A DNA stretch of 64,000 nucleotides from Methylobacterium hispanicum (GCF_022179285.1 NZ_BPQO01000002.1:124001-188000); one strand, 5' to 3'. Numbered from the stretch's first letter, positions 44,695 to 56,016 are shown. Notes: a model not told the origin generated them from the letters alone. A program made the numbers and translations.

Positions 44695-45726
44695 ATGCGC
44701 CGGCCCCTGGCCGACGCGTGGTACTGCGTCGGGCAGTCCGCCGCGCTCCGCGGCACAGGTCAGAAGGCCGTGCGGGCGGTCTCGCTCGACGGCGAGCAGA
44801 TCGTGCTCGGCCGCGGGCCGGACGGCGCCCCCTTCGCGCTGCGCGACCGCTGCCCCCACCGGGGCATGGCGCTCTCGAAGGGCCGCTTCGACGGCGAGAC
44901 CCTGATGTGCCCGTTCCACGGCTGGCGCTTCGGCACGGACGGGCGCTGCCGCGAGGTGCCGACGCTTTCGACGCACGACGCGGCCGATTTCTCGCGCATC
45001 GCCGTGCAGCGCTTCCCCGTGCGGGAGAGCGCAGGCTTCGTGTGGGTCAACCCGAACCCCCAGCCGGGCGGGGCGGCCCCCGCGGTGCCCGCGCTCGATT
45101 TCGAGCCGGCGGGCTCGCTCGTGGTCGCGCTGGAAGTGGAGGCCTCGTTCGACCTCACGACCCTGAGCCTGGTCGATCCCGGCCACGTCGCCTTCGTGCA
45201 CGATTCGTGGTGGTTCCGGCCCTCGAAGGAGTTGCGTGAGAAGGTGAAGACCTTCCAGCCGGTCGAGCACGGCTTCGTCATGACGAGCCATGCCACCACG
45301 AAGAGCTCGCCCGTCTACCGCCTGCTCGGCGGCGTGCCGGAGGTGGAGATCGAGTTCCGGCTTCCCGGCGTCCGGCTGGAGCGGATCAGGGCGGGCCACA
45401 AGCGCGTGGCCAACTACACCTTCGCCACGCCGCTGTCCGAGAACCGGACCCTGCTGACCAACGCGCTCTACTGGAGCATGCCGGCTCTGAACCTGCTCAA
45501 GCCGATCGCCCGCCCGCTGATGCGGCAGTTCCTGACCCAGGACCAGCAGGTGCTGCAGCACGCGCAGGCCGGCCTCGACCGCAAGCCGACGATGGTGCTG
45601 CTCGGCGACGGCGACCTGCCCTCGCAATGGTATTTCCGTCTCAAGCGCGAGGCCCTGGAGGCTGCCCGCTCGGGCCGCGGCTTCGTCAACCCGCTGGAGC
45701 GGCGGGAGCTGCGCTGGCGCTCCTGA
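44695..45726 (+). CDS. Rieske [2Fe-2S] aromatic ring-hydroxylating/O-demethylating oxygenase
   Basis: 343-aa oxygenase component of the vanillate-demethylase-like family. The Rieske cluster motif RCPHRGMALSKG ... MCPFHGWRF is at about residues 50-80. The mononuclear iron site is seen in LVDPGHVAFVHDSWW (His, His plus an Asp further on). An ATG at 44695 starts right at the domain; the upstream in-frame sequence is low complexity. No ferredoxin reductase gene is adjacent, so the electron partner must be elsewhere. Substrate unknown; lignin-derived methoxy-aromatics are plausible for plant-associated Methylobacteria. Confidence 0.85.
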   Translation: MRRPLADAWYCVGQSAALRGTGQKAVRAVSLDGEQIVLGRGPDGAPFALRDRCPHRGMALSKGRFDGETLMCPFHGWRFGTDGRCREVPTLSTHDAADFSRIAVQRFPVRESAGFVWVNPNPQPGGAAPAVPALDFEPAGSLVVALEVEASFDLTTLSLVDPGHVAFVHDSWWFRPSKELREKVKTFQPVEHGFVMTSHATTKSSPVYRLLGGVPEVEIEFRLPGVRLERIRAGHKRVANYTFATPLSENRTLLTNALYWSMPALNLLKPIARPLMRQFLTQDQQVLQHAQAGLDRKPTMVLLGDGDLPSQWYFRLKREALEAARSGRGFVNPLERRELRWRS

Positions 45727-45799
45727 GCGCGACGGCAAGGCTTCATTAACCATATTCCGGTCACCTGTCGCGCAACGACCACTTGCCCCGCGAGCCCCG

Positions 45800-46036
45800 A
45801 TGCCCCGCTTCTTCATCGACCTGCACGACGGGGCCCAGCCGGTGCGCGACGAGGTCGGCTTCGACCTGCCGGATCTCGACGCGGCCCGCGGCAAGGTCAC
45901 CCGGATCATGTCGGCGATCGTGCGCGACATGCTGCCGGACGTCGAGCGCCAGGACTACGTCGCCTGCGTGCGCGACGTCGGCGGCGCGGTGGTCTACCGC
46001 GCGCGGCTGTCGCTGGCGGTCGAGGCGGCCGAGTAG
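45800..46036 (+). CDS. DUF6894-family small protein
   Basis: 78 aa, matching the pattern of the DUF6894 small-protein family common in Methylobacterium and Bradyrhizobium: MPRFFIDLHDGAQPVRDE at the N terminus, a helical DLPDLDAARGKVTRIM segment and a C-terminal strand pair. Function unknown; often found in stress-regulated contexts. The start is tight (ATG at 45800, CGAG upstream). Confidence 0.8.
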   Translation: MPRFFIDLHDGAQPVRDEVGFDLPDLDAARGKVTRIMSAIVRDMLPDVERQDYVACVRDVGGAVVYRARLSLAVEAAE

Positions 46037-46104
46037 CGCGCGCCCCTGCGGCACGGTCGCGTGCACCGCTTGACGGGCGCGCGCGCCCGGCCATCTCGGG
46101 GTGC

Positions 46105-47169
46105 ATGAAACGGCGCAGCCTGCTCACGGTCGCCAGCGCGGCCACGGTGATGACCCTCGGAGGCGTCGGCTACGCCGCGCACCGGCGCTCCAAGAACCCC
46201 TACTACGAGGGGCCGAGGAGCGAGAACTTCGATGGCCTGCGCTTCCACAGCCCCGAGCAGGGCGCCGACAAGAACCTCTCGGAGGTGATCCGCTGGCAGC
46301 TCACCCGCGAGGGCGAGCGCTGGCCGACGCATTTCCCGAGCCCCTTCCCGGCGGACAAGCCGCCGGAGCGCGTGGACACCCTGCGGGTCGTGCTGATCGG
46401 CCACGCGAGCTACCTCGTGCAGGTGGCGGGCCGGAACATCCTGATCGATCCGGTCTTCGCCAAGCGCGCGAGCCCGCTGCGCTTCGCGGGACCCAAGCGC
46501 GTGAACCCGCCCGGCATCGCCTACGCCAACTTGCCGCCGATCGACGCGGTTCTGATCACCCACAACCACTACGACCATCTCGAGGGGCCGACCGTCGCGC
46601 GGCTCTGGCAGGACCACCAGCCGACCATCGTGGCGCCGCTCGGCAACGACGCGATCCTGCGCGGCTACGACGATTCGATGGTCGTGGAGACCCGGAACTG
46701 GGGCGAGGCCGTGGATCTCGGCGGCGGCCTCGCCGTACACCTCACGCCGGCCAACCACTGGTCGGCGCGCGGCGTCAACGACCGGCGCATGGCCCTGTGG
46801 TGCGCCTTCGTGCTGACCTCGGAGCAGGGCGTGCACTACCATGTGGGGGATACGGGCCTCGGCGATGGCGCGATCTTCCGGGCGATCGCCGAGCGCTTCG
46901 GCCCACCCCGGCTCGCGACGCTGCCGATCGGCGCCTACGAGCCGCGCTGGTTCATGCAACCCCAACACATGAACCCCGAGGACGCGGTGACGGCCCTCGG
47001 GCTCCTCGGGGCCGCCCAGGCGCTCGGCCACCACTGGGGCACATTCCGGCTCACCGACGAGGGGGTCGAGCGGCCCGCCGAGGCCCTGGACGCCGCCCTC
47101 GACGCCGCCGGGCTGCCGCGCGAGCGCTTCCTGGCGCTGCGCCCGGGACAGGTCTGGATGCCGGGCTGA
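46105..47169 (+). CDS. MBL-fold metallo-hydrolase (NAPE-PLD/UlaG-like)
   Basis: 354-aa protein with an N-terminal hydrophobic anchor preceded by KRR (MKRRSLLTVASAATVMTLGG), so probably periplasmic or membrane-tethered; twin-arginine export is possible. The metallo-beta-lactamase metal site is seen in ITHNHYDHLEG, with further ligands in HVGDTGLGDG and ALGHHWGTF. The family acts on phosphodiesters or lactones; here the substrate is unknown. Confidence 0.85.
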   Translation: MKRRSLLTVASAATVMTLGGVGYAAHRRSKNPYYEGPRSENFDGLRFHSPEQGADKNLSEVIRWQLTREGERWPTHFPSPFPADKPPERVDTLRVVLIGHASYLVQVAGRNILIDPVFAKRASPLRFAGPKRVNPPGIAYANLPPIDAVLITHNHYDHLEGPTVARLWQDHQPTIVAPLGNDAILRGYDDSMVVETRNWGEAVDLGGGLAVHLTPANHWSARGVNDRRMALWCAFVLTSEQGVHYHVGDTGLGDGAIFRAIAERFGPPRLATLPIGAYEPRWFMQPQHMNPEDAVTALGLLGAAQALGHHWGTFRLTDEGVERPAEALDAALDAAGLPRERFLALRPGQVWMPG

Positions 47170-47177
47170 GGCGCCGC

Positions 47178-48053
47178 TCAGGGCGCGGCCGGCACGGGCC
47201 GGGGCCGGCTCCGCGCCGTGATGCCGACCGAGGCGGCGATGACGCAGCCGATCGCGAACCATTGGACCGGGCTCAGGCGCTCGCCGAGCAGCGCCAGCGC
47301 GGCGAGCGACGCGATCGCCGGCTCCAGGCTCATCATCACGCCGAAGGCCTGCCGGTCGAGGCGGCGGAGCGCCACCATCTCGAGCGAGTAGGGCAGGGCG
47401 CTCGACATCACCGCGACGACGAGCCCGCTCGCGAGCGTCGCGGGGGCGAACAGGTCGGTGCCAGCCTCCGCGAGCCCGAAGGGCGCGATCACGAGGGCCG
47501 CGGTCGTCATGCCGAGCGCGACCGCCTGACCGCCATGGAGGCGGCCCGCGCGCTGGCCGAACAGGATGTAGAGCGCCCAGGCCAGAGCCGCCCCGAGCGC
47601 GTAGGCGACGCCCACCGGGTCGAGCGCGCCCGCTCCGCCCAGCGGCAGCAGCAGGCCGAGCCCCAGCACCGCGAGCCCGATCCAGGCGAGGTCGGCGAGA
47701 CGCCGCGAGGCGGAGAGCGCCACCGCGAGCGGCCCCGCGAACTCGATCGCGACCGCGGGCCCCAGCGGGATGGTCAGGAGCGCCCGGTAGAACAGCAGGT
47801 TCATCAGGCCGAGCGCGGCCCCGTAGAGCACGATCCAGCCCGCATCGCGGGCGGCCAGGCTGCGCCGCCAGGGGCGCCAGAGCGCGAGCAGGATGAGGGC
47901 CGAGAAGCCGACGCGGAGCGCCGAGACGCCGGAGGCGCCGACCGCCGGGAACAGGCTCTTGGCGAAGGCCGCCCCGCTCTGCAGCGAGACCATGCCGGCT
48001 ACGAGCGCGGCGACGGGCAGGAGCGGGCTGCCGCCGGGATGAGTGTCGTTCAC
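47178..48053 (-). CDS. EamA/RhtA-type drug/metabolite exporter
   Basis: 291-aa inner-membrane protein with ten predicted transmembrane helices in two EamA repeats. It uses a GTG start at 48053. Motifs such as FAKSLFPAVGASGVSALR and PLGPAVAIEFAGPLAVALS resemble RhtA (threonine/homoserine and purine exporter) more than other family members. Substrate inferred only. Confidence 0.85.
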   Translation of the reverse strand: MNDTHPGGSPLLPVAALVAGMVSLQSGAAFAKSLFPAVGASGVSALRVGFSALILLALWRPWRRSLAARDAGWIVLYGAALGLMNLLFYRALLTIPLGPAVAIEFAGPLAVALSASRRLADLAWIGLAVLGLGLLLPLGGAGALDPVGVAYALGAALAWALYILFGQRAGRLHGGQAVALGMTTAALVIAPFGLAEAGTDLFAPATLASGLVVAVMSSALPYSLEMVALRRLDRQAFGVMMSLEPAIASLAALALLGERLSPVQWFAIGCVIAASVGITARSRPRPVPAAP

Positions 48054-48131
48054 TGGGCAGACGTCTCGACGGTCGCGCCGTCCGCGCGAGCGGCTCCCTC
48101 CCTCCCGCCGGGGAGGAAGAGAGCGCTGAGG

Positions 48132-49445
<1,314 letters not shown>

Positions 49446-49538
49446 CGCCCTGGGCTGCCTCGGCGCTCGTCCTCGTGTGCGGCTGAGCCCGGAATGGGGT
49501 CTCGGCGCCTGCGGCGCAAGGGCAGCCAGGGGATCCCA

Positions 49539-49671
49539 AAGGGCCCGAGGCCCTTCGGCGGGGTCCCGGGGCGCGTAGCCCCGGGCTTGGCTCTTCCGAC
49601 CGGCAAAGCCGGGACGGAAGAGCCACATGCAGGGCTCTGCCCTGCACCCGCGAAAGGTCTCGGACCTTTCG
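49539..49671. repeat. Five consecutive hairpins between the chemoreceptor and hslU
   Basis: Five inverted repeats in 133 bp: AAGGGCC (49539-49555), CCCGGGGC (49565-49585), GGCTCTTCCG with an inner CCGGC stem (49589-49624), TGCAGGGC (49628-49646) and CGAAAGGTC (49651-49671), each with its complement. The segment 49551-49585 matches the module at 19369-19402, so these look like dispersed palindromic units stacked together. Confidence 0.7.
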
Positions 49672-49689
49672 AAACCATGCCCCCCGCGC

Positions 49690-51360
49690 TCAGGCCGCCC
49701 GGACCTCCGCAACGAAGCCGTCGACCTGCACGCCGAGGTCGCCCGCCCGGCGGGCGAGTTCGCCGGCCGCGGACAGGACCTGCGCGGCGCCCGCACCCGC
49801 AGCCTGGGCGTCGCCCCGCATCTCCGCCATGCTGCCGGTGACCGCCCGCGTCCCCTCGGCGGCGCCCGCGACGCTGCGAGCGATCTCCCGGGTCGCGGCC
49901 TGCTGCTCCTCGACCGCGGCGGCGACGCCGAGCGCGATCTGGTGCACGCCGCCGATCGTCGCGTCGATCTGGCCCATCGCCGAGACGGTCTCGCGGGTGG
50001 CGTCCTGGATGGTGGCGATCTGGGCGGTGATCTGGTCGGTCGCCCGAGCGGTCTGGGCGGCCAGTTCCTTCACCTCGGACGCCACCACCGCGAAGCCGCG
50101 CCCAGCCTCGCCCGCGCGCGCCGCCTCGATCGTGGCGTTGAGCGCCAGGAGGTTCGTCTGGCCCGCGATGCTGGCGATGAGGCCCACGACCTCCCCGATG
50201 CCGCCGGCGCTGCGGGCCAGGATCTCGACCTGCTCGCGGCTGCGCCGCGTGCCGGCGACCGCGCTCGCGGCCGCGTCGGCGGTGCGGGCCACCTGCGTGC
50301 CGATCTCGTTCGCGCTGGCGGCGAGTTGCTGCGCCGCCGCCGCCACGGCCTCGACGCTCCCGGCCGTCTCGCCGGAGCGGTAGGCGGCCGCCTCCGAGCG
50401 GCGGCTGGTCGCCTCGGCGGTCGTGGTCAGGCTGCGGGCGGTGGCCTCCATCTCGGTCGCGGCGGCGGCCAAATGCTGGACCAGCTCGCCGACGCTGCCC
50501 TCGAAGCGGTCGGCGAGCGCCGCCATCTCGGCCTGCCGCGCGGAGCGGACCGCCGCGCCGGACCGCGCCTGCTCGGCGCGCAGGGTCTCGGCGGTCCGCA
50601 TCGCCTCGGCGAAGACCTGCATGCTGGCCCAGATCGCGCCGATCTCGTCGCGGGTGGGCCGCACCGGGGGCAGATCGTGCCGCCCGCCGGCGAGCGCCCG
50701 GATCGCCTCCGAGACCGCCGCGAGCGGCCGGGCGATCTGGCGCCGGCCGATCAGGCCGCCGATCACGAGGCAGCCGAGCGTGCCCCCGAGCGCCAGAGCC
50801 AGCAGGAGGGCCATGCGCTGGCTGTAGAGCGTGTCGGTGGCCGCATCGATCGCCTCGACCTCGTCGCGCCCGCGCTTGACCAGCTCGGTGATGCCGGCCT
50901 GGAAGGCGCGGCGGTTGCCCTGGTTGGCCTCGTTGAAGCCGAGCGCGGCGGCGGCCTTGGGCGAATCCTCGGTGCCGGCGCGGGCGATCTCCGTGCGCAT
51001 CCGCGCGAAGGCGGCCGCGTCGCGGGAGACGGCCTCGAAGAGGGCCCGGTCCCTCTCCTCGACGATCGGCGCCCAGGCCTTCAGCAGCGCGTCCATCGCG
51101 GCGAGGCCCCGGGCGATGCCCTCGGCGTATTTCCTCGCCTCGGTGCGGTCGGCGGAGGCATAGACGCCGCGGGAATCCATCGTCACCTCGGAGGCGAGGC
51201 GGTTGAGGTTCGCCCCGTTGAGCGCGCGCGTGGCCGCGAACCGCGTCTCGCCGATGGCCGCGTTGAGGGTGCGCAGCGATCCGATGCCCAAAGCCGCCAC
51301 CACGAGGGTGACGGCGCTGCAGCCGCCGACGAGCCCGAGGAGTTTGGTTCCGATCTTCAT
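49690..51360 (-). CDS. Methyl-accepting chemotaxis protein
   Basis: 556-aa chemoreceptor. A membrane segment lies at about 7-29, then a periplasmic ligand-binding four-helix region (30-180), a second membrane segment (183-204), a HAMP domain (205-257) and a long cytoplasmic signalling domain. The CheA/CheW-binding hairpin tip is clear: [20 protein letters not shown] and [19 protein letters not shown]. There is no pentapeptide tether for CheR at the C terminus. The ligand is unknown. Its place between hslV and hslU is unusual. Confidence 0.93.
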   Translation of the reverse strand: MKIGTKLLGLVGGCSAVTLVVAALGIGSLRTLNAAIGETRFAATRALNGANLNRLASEVTMDSRGVYASADRTEARKYAEGIARGLAAMDALLKAWAPIVEERDRALFEAVSRDAAAFARMRTEIARAGTEDSPKAAAALGFNEANQGNRRAFQAGITELVKRGRDEVEAIDAATDTLYSQRMALLLALALGGTLGCLVIGGLIGRRQIARPLAAVSEAIRALAGGRHDLPPVRPTRDEIGAIWASMQVFAEAMRTAETLRAEQARSGAAVRSARQAEMAALADRFEGSVGELVQHLAAAATEMEATARSLTTTAEATSRRSEAAAYRSGETAGSVEAVAAAAQQLAASANEIGTQVARTADAAASAVAGTRRSREQVEILARSAGGIGEVVGLIASIAGQTNLLALNATIEAARAGEAGRGFAVVASEVKELAAQTARATDQITAQIATIQDATRETVSAMGQIDATIGGVHQIALGVAAAVEEQQAATREIARSVAGAAEGTRAVTGSMAEMRGDAQAAGAGAAQVLSAAGELARRAGDLGVQVDGFVAEVRAA

Positions 51361-51430
51361 GGTGCCCAGCGTTCCGTTCCCGGGGCTGCACCATGCGCAC
51401 AATATCTCAAGCTCTGATTAATGATCGGAT

Positions 51431-51997
51431 CTATGTTGCAGAAGCGCTGTCCAGGCTCTCGATGACGAGGGAGCCGTTGGTATAGACGCAGATGTCGGCG
51501 GCGATCTTCATCGCCTTGCGGACTATAGTCTCCGCATCGTACGCGCCGTCCTCCAGGGCGCGGGCGGCCGCGAGCGCGTAGTTCCCGCCCGAGCCGATCG
51601 CCATAACGCCGGTCTCCGGCTCCAGCACGTCGCCCGCGCCGGAGAGGAGCAGGCTCACCTCCCGGTCCGCCACCAGCATCATCGCCTCGAGGCGGCGCAG
51701 GTAGCGGTCGGTGCGCCAGTCCTTGGTCAGCTCGACGCAGGCGCGGGTCAGCTGGCCGGGATACTGCTCCAGCTTGGCCTCCAGCCGCTCGAACAGCGTG
51801 AAGGCGTCCGCGGTGGCGCCCGCGAAGCCGCCGATCACCTGGCCCTTGGCGAGCCGCCGCACCTTGCGGGCGTTGCCCTTGACGATGGTCTGGCCGAGGC
51901 TGACCTGGCCGTCGCCGCCGATGACGACGCGCCCGCCCTTGCGCACCATCAGGATCGTCGTCGCGTGCATCGTGGGTAGGGCGTCGTGCTCGGCCAA
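51431..51997 (-). CDS. hslV: ATP-dependent protease peptidase subunit HslV
   Basis: 188-aa threonine peptidase of the HslUV (ClpQY) complex. The catalytic Thr follows a short propeptide: [12 protein letters not shown] then [11 protein letters not shown] chose the TTG at 51997: GGAGA lies just upstream, and the resulting N terminus aligns with the propeptide known from other alphaproteobacterial HslV proteins. An in-frame ATG at 51970 has a weaker ribosome binding site. The GDGQVSLG and [17 protein letters not shown] motifs are conserved. Confidence 0.95.
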   Translation of the reverse strand: MAEHDALPTMHATTILMVRKGGRVVIGGDGQVSLGQTIVKGNARKVRRLAKGQVIGGFAGATADAFTLFERLEAKLEQYPGQLTRACVELTKDWRTDRYLRRLEAMMLVADREVSLLLSGAGDVLEPETGVMAIGSGGNYALAAARALEDGAYDAETIVRKAMKIAADICVYTNGSLVIESLDSASAT

Positions 51998-52140
51998 GGC
52001 TGTCTCCGTCCGGTCCGGGAGTTGCGTCCCGCGCCGCAGGTAAGCGCTGACGCGCCCGAATGCCAACGCGGTGCTTGACGGCGGCGGAGATTTGGGCCGG
52101 AAGGGCGCGCAACCACCAACATCCCATCAGGAGCCGGCCG

Positions 52141-53415
52141 ATGCCGCCGCTATCCGAACTGTCGCCCGACGCCCTCGCGGACCTGCGCGCGGGGCTGCGC
52201 AAGGAATACGATGCCCTGAAAGGCCAGGGCCTCAAGCTCGACATGACCCGCGGCAAGCCGGCCTCGGCCCAGCTCGACCTCTCGGCGGAGATGCTCGCCC
52301 TGCCGGGCAACCGCGACACCACCGCCGAGGACGGCACGGACGCGCGCAACTACGGCAACCTGCAGGGCTTGGCCGAGACCCGCGCCCTGTTCTCGACCCT
52401 GATGGGCGCGCCCGCCGACCAGATCGTGGTCGCCAACAATTCCAGCCTCGCGCTGATGCACGACACCATCGTGTACGCGCTGCTCAAGGGTGTGCCGGGT
52501 GGCCGGGGCCCGTGGTCGAAGGAGGAGCCGATCACCTTCCTGTGCCCGGTGCCGGGCTACGACCGCCACTTCGCGCTCTGCGAGGGTTACGGCATCCGCA
52601 TGATCCCGGTGCCGATGACCGGCGAGGGCCCGGACATGGACGCGGTGGAGAAGGCCGTCTCCGATCCGAGCGTCAAGGGCATCTGGTGCGTGCCGAAATA
52701 CGCCAACCCGAGCGGCGAGACCTACAGTGCCGAGACGGTGCGGCGCCTGGCCTCCATGAAGACCGGCGCACCCGATTTCCGGATCTTCTGGGACAACGCC
52801 TACGCGGTGCACCACCTCACCGCCGAGCGGCCGGAGCTCGCCAACATCCTCGAGGCCTGCGCGGCGGCCGGCAACCCGAACCGGGCCTTCGTGTTCGCCT
52901 CGACCTCGAAGGTGACGCTGGCCGGCGCCGGCCTCGCGCTCTGGGCCTCCTCCCCTGAGAACCTGCGCTGGTACCTCGCCCAGGCCGGGCGCCGCTCGAT
53001 CGGCCCGGACAAGCTCAACCAGCTTCGCCACGTCCGCTTCCTGCGCGACGACGCGGGCATCGCGGCGCACATGGAGAAGCACAGGGAGCTGATCGCGCCG
53101 AAATTCGCGGCGGTCGAGGAGGCCTTCGCGGCCCGGCTCGCCGGGCAGGGCGTGGCGCAGTGGAGCGCCCCGAAGGGCGGCTACTTCATCACGCTGGACG
53201 TGCAGGACGGCACCGCGAGCCGCGTGGTGGCGCTCGCCAAGGACGCCGGCCTCGCGCTGACGCCCGCGGGTGCGACGCATCCCTACGGAAAGGACCCGAA
53301 CGACCGGACGCTGCGCATCGCCCCGACCTTCCCGAGCCTCGCCGAGGTGCGCAAGGCGGCCGAGGCCGTGGCGCTCTGCACGCTGCTGGCGGCCGTCGAG
53401 GCGCGGCTGGGCTGA
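52141..53415 (+). CDS. Aspartate aminotransferase-like class I/II aminotransferase
   Basis: 424-aa PLP enzyme with the layout of the Asp_aminotransf (PF12897-type) group known from actinobacteria and alphaproteobacteria: LDMTRGKPASAQLDLS near the N terminus, VPGYDRHFALCEGYGI, IWCVPKYANPSGETYS, and FASTSKVTLAGAGLAL with the PLP-binding lysine. It is probably a broad aspartate/alanine aminotransferase. It stands alone, divergent from hslV. Confidence 0.85.
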   Translation: MPPLSELSPDALADLRAGLRKEYDALKGQGLKLDMTRGKPASAQLDLSAEMLALPGNRDTTAEDGTDARNYGNLQGLAETRALFSTLMGAPADQIVVANNSSLALMHDTIVYALLKGVPGGRGPWSKEEPITFLCPVPGYDRHFALCEGYGIRMIPVPMTGEGPDMDAVEKAVSDPSVKGIWCVPKYANPSGETYSAETVRRLASMKTGAPDFRIFWDNAYAVHHLTAERPELANILEACAAAGNPNRAFVFASTSKVTLAGAGLALWASSPENLRWYLAQAGRRSIGPDKLNQLRHVRFLRDDAGIAAHMEKHRELIAPKFAAVEEAFAARLAGQGVAQWSAPKGGYFITLDVQDGTASRVVALAKDAGLALTPAGATHPYGKDPNDRTLRIAPTFPSLAEVRKAAEAVALCTLLAAVEARLG

Positions 53416-53425
53416 GGCGACACAA

Positions 53426-53450
53426 TCCCTCCCCCTCCGCGGGGGAGGGA
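53426..53450. terminator. Palindrome between convergent aminotransferase and helicase genes
   Basis: Perfect 10-bp stem (TCCCTCCCCC / GGGGGAGGGA, 5-nt loop), placed between two gene ends. Probable bidirectional terminator, one of the CCCTCTCCC-type intergenic palindromes. Confidence 0.5.
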
Positions 53451-53459
53451 ACGGTGGCA

Positions 53460-54578
53460 TTACACCACCACCGTCACCGCCTCCGCGGCTCGCGTAAGCC
53501 CCGTGTAGAGCCAGCGCGCCCGGTGCTCGCGGAAGGCGAAGGATTCGTCGAACAGCACCACCTTGTCCCACTGCGAGCCCTGCGCCTTGTGCACGGTCAG
53601 CGCGTAGCCGTAGGTGAACTCGTCGGTCTCGCGGCGGAGGTAGAGCGGGATTTCCTCCTCGCTGCCGGCGATGATCTGGCGCAGCACCTTGATCTCGGTG
53701 GCGCGGCGCCGGAGCGCCGGGTCGTCCTCCGGCACCACGTCGAGGCGCACGAGGTCGGGACGCGGGGGCGCGCGCAGTGCCTTGACGGTCCAGGTCGAGC
53801 CGTTGAGCAGGCCCTTGGTGCGGTCGTTGCGCAGGCAGACCAGCTTCTCGCCCACCGCCGGCATCGGGTCGGTGTGGCCGGCGAGCTCCCGCAGGCGGTT
53901 GTTGTAGAGCCGCCGTGTCTTGTTCATGCCGACCAAGACCTGATCGCAGTCGAGCACCTGCTCGGAATCGATGTCGCGCCGGGAGACCACCTGGCTCGCC
54001 CCGTAGCTCCCGAGCGCCAGGCGTCCGCCCTCCCGCACCGTCATCGCCATGCGGATGATCGGGTCGTCCTCCGCCTGCCGGTGCACGTCGGTGAGCATCA
54101 CGTCGGGCTCGGCCTCGGTGAAGAAGCCGCCGCCGCGCACGGGGGGCAGCTGGGCCGGATCGCCCAGCACCAGAACCGGCTTGTCCAGCGAGAGGAGGTC
54201 GTTGCCGAGGTCCGAATCGACCATCGAGCACTCGTCGATGACGATGAGGTCGGCTTTCGCGGCGGGGCCCGAGCGGTTCAGCGTGAAGGTCGGGCCGCCT
54301 TCCTCCGCCTCCTTCGTGCGGTAGATCAGGCTGTGGATCGTGCCGGCATCGTGGCAGCCCTTGGCGCGCATCACGGAGGCCGCCTTGCCGGTGAAAGCGC
54401 CGAAGACGACCGAGCCATCGACGTCCTCGGCGATGCGGCGCGCCAGCGTGGTCTTGCCGGTGCCGGCGTATCCGAACAGGCGGAAGACCTGATCGCCCCC
54501 GCCCTTGCGCCAGTCCGAGATGGCCTTGAGCGCCGCCTCCTGCTGCGGCGCGAACCGGGTCGGGACCGAATCCGTCAC
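53460..54578 (-). CDS. RecD/TraA-like ATP-dependent DNA helicase
   Basis: 372-aa superfamily 1B helicase lacking the long RecD N-terminal domain. Walker A is [16 protein letters not shown], Walker [14 protein letters not shown]; motif III is [13 protein letters not shown]; the C-terminal region holds [19 protein letters not shown] and [13 protein letters not shown] (motifs V and VI). It resembles phage or plasmid-type AAA helicases (Dda-like). The GTG start overlaps the hemF stop by four bases (GTGA), so it is translationally coupled to hemF; the biological link is unclear. Confidence 0.88.
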   Translation of the reverse strand: MTDSVPTRFAPQQEAALKAISDWRKGGGDQVFRLFGYAGTGKTTLARRIAEDVDGSVVFGAFTGKAASVMRAKGCHDAGTIHSLIYRTKEAEEGGPTFTLNRSGPAAKADLIVIDECSMVDSDLGNDLLSLDKPVLVLGDPAQLPPVRGGGFFTEAEPDVMLTDVHRQAEDDPIIRMAMTVREGGRLALGSYGASQVVSRRDIDSEQVLDCDQVLVGMNKTRRLYNNRLRELAGHTDPMPAVGEKLVCLRNDRTKGLLNGSTWTVKALRAPPRPDLVRLDVVPEDDPALRRRATEIKVLRQIIAGSEEEIPLYLRRETDEFTYGYALTVHKAQGSQWDKVVLFDESFAFREHRARWLYTGLTRAAEAVTVVV

Positions 54579-55513
54579 GGCCAGCGGACGGTGGGCGGCA
54601 GGGACGAGAGAATCGAGGCGACGTTGCCGCCGGTCTTCAGGCCGAAGATGGTGCCGCGGTCGTAGAGCAGGTTGAACTCGACGTAGCGCCCGCGCCGCAC
54701 CTGCTGCTCGTGGCGGTCCTCCTCGGTCCAGGGCGTGGCGAGGTTGCGCCGCACGATCGCCGGATAGGCGTCGAGGAAGGCCAGACCCACGTCGCGCGTG
54801 TAGGCGAGGTCGGCCTGGGGGTCGCCGGTCCAGTGATAATCGTAGAAGATGCCGCCGACGCCGCGCGGTTCGTTGCGGTGCTTGAGCCAGAAGTACTCGT
54901 TGCACCACGCCTTGTATCGGGCGTAGTCGACGGCCGGCGCGTGCGCCTCGCAGGCCTCCCGCAACCGGTCGTGGAAGAGCCGGCTGTCCGGGTCGTCCTG
55001 CGTGCGCCGCCGCTCGAGCACGGGGGTGAGGTCGGCACCGCCCCCGAACCACGCCTTCGTGGTCACCACGAAGCGCGTGTTCATGTGCACGGTCGGCACG
55101 TTCGGATTCCAGGGGTGGACGATCAGCGAGAGGCCGGTGGCGAAGAAGCGCGGATCCTCCGCCGCGCCCGGCATCTGCGCGCGGAATTCGGGGGCGAACT
55201 CGCCGTGCACGGTCGAGACGTGGACGCCCGCCTTCTCGAACACACGGCCCTTGAGGATCGCCATGGTGCCGCCGCCGCCATGCGCGCCGCTGTGATCGGT
55301 GCGCTCCCAGGGCGTCTTCACGAAGGCCTGCGGCTCAGCCGGCGCGTCCGGGTGGAAGGGGCCCGCGGCCTCCGCCTCGATCGCCTCGAGCGCGGCGGTG
55401 ATGCGGTCGCGCAGGGCGGTGAACCACGCGCCGGCCTCGGCCTTCAGGGCGGCGAGGTCGGCCTCGGAGGGCAGGGGATGGGGCGAGGAATTGGGGATGT
55501 CGGGCCGCGTCAT
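54575..55513 (-). CDS. hemF: Coproporphyrinogen III oxidase, aerobic (HemF)
   Basis: 312-aa oxygen-dependent enzyme of heme (and chlorophyll) biosynthesis. The conserved blocks [32 protein letters not shown] and [20 protein letters not shown] carry the catalytic and dimer residues. I chose ATG at 55513 (GGAG upstream); the ATG six codons upstream is possible. It is followed directly by a coupled helicase gene. Confidence 0.95.
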   Translation of the reverse strand: MTRPDIPNSSPHPLPSEADLAALKAEAGAWFTALRDRITAALEAIEAEAAGPFHPDAPAEPQAFVKTPWERTDHSGAHGGGGTMAILKGRVFEKAGVHVSTVHGEFAPEFRAQMPGAAEDPRFFATGLSLIVHPWNPNVPTVHMNTRFVVTTKAWFGGGADLTPVLERRRTQDDPDSRLFHDRLREACEAHAPAVDYARYKAWCNEYFWLKHRNEPRGVGGIFYDYHWTGDPQADLAYTRDVGLAFLDAYPAIVRRNLATPWTEEDRHEQQVRRGRYVEFNLLYDRGTIFGLKTGGNVASILSSLPPTVRWP

Positions 55514-55562
55514 GGCTCCAGGCTTTCCCATCCCGCCCCGCGAGCGTCAATGCGCCGGATCG

Positions 55563-55955
55563 CTACGCCGGTCGGGCCGCGATCGCCTCGATCTCCACGA
55601 GGTAGCCGTGGTTGAGCGCGGGCACCGGTACGACGGTTCGGGCGGGCTTCGCGTCGCCGAAGACCTCTGCGTAGATCCGGTTGAAGTGCGGCCAGTTCTC
55701 GACCCCGACGAGGTAGGCGGTGACGCGCAGCACCCGATCCGGCCCGCAGCCCGCCTCGGCCAGGATGGCGAGGAGGTTCGCCAGCGCCTGCCGCACCTGC
55801 GTCTCGAAGGGCTCGCCGGACGTGTGCGTGCCGTCCGGGCGCGGCCCGAGTTGGCCGGAGACGAACACGAGGTCGCGCCACGCCGTGCCCTGGACGTAGT
55901 GCCCGGCCGGCGTCGGCACGGCGGCGGTGGCGATGCGCTCGATCGGATCGGTCAT
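55563..55955 (-). CDS. RidA/YjgF family protein
   Basis: 130-aa member of the RidA superfamily (2-iminobutanoate/2-iminopropanoate deaminase fold). Conserved features: HYVQGTAWRDLVFVSGQLG at the N-terminal strand, the signature Arg in VLRVTAYLVGVENW, and ARTVVPVPALNHGYLVEIEAIA near the C terminus. The Rid7-like subgroup varies in substrate. I preferred ATG at 55955, close to the fold start. Confidence 0.88.
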   Translation of the reverse strand: MTDPIERIATAAVPTPAGHYVQGTAWRDLVFVSGQLGPRPDGTHTSGEPFETQVRQALANLLAILAEAGCGPDRVLRVTAYLVGVENWPHFNRIYAEVFGDAKPARTVVPVPALNHGYLVEIEAIAARPA

Positions 55956-56001
55956 GAGATCGATGGACTCCTCTGCGATGGCTGAAAGGGCGCGGGTCCC
56001 C

Positions 56002-56016
56002 TCTCCCATAGGGAGA
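56002..56016. repeat. TCTCCC-ATA-GGGAGA intergenic palindrome
   Basis: A short inverted repeat, arms TCTCCC and GGGAGA with a 3-nt loop. It resembles the CCCTCTCCC-TAT-GGGAGAGGG repeat 128 bp away. Confidence 0.4.
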
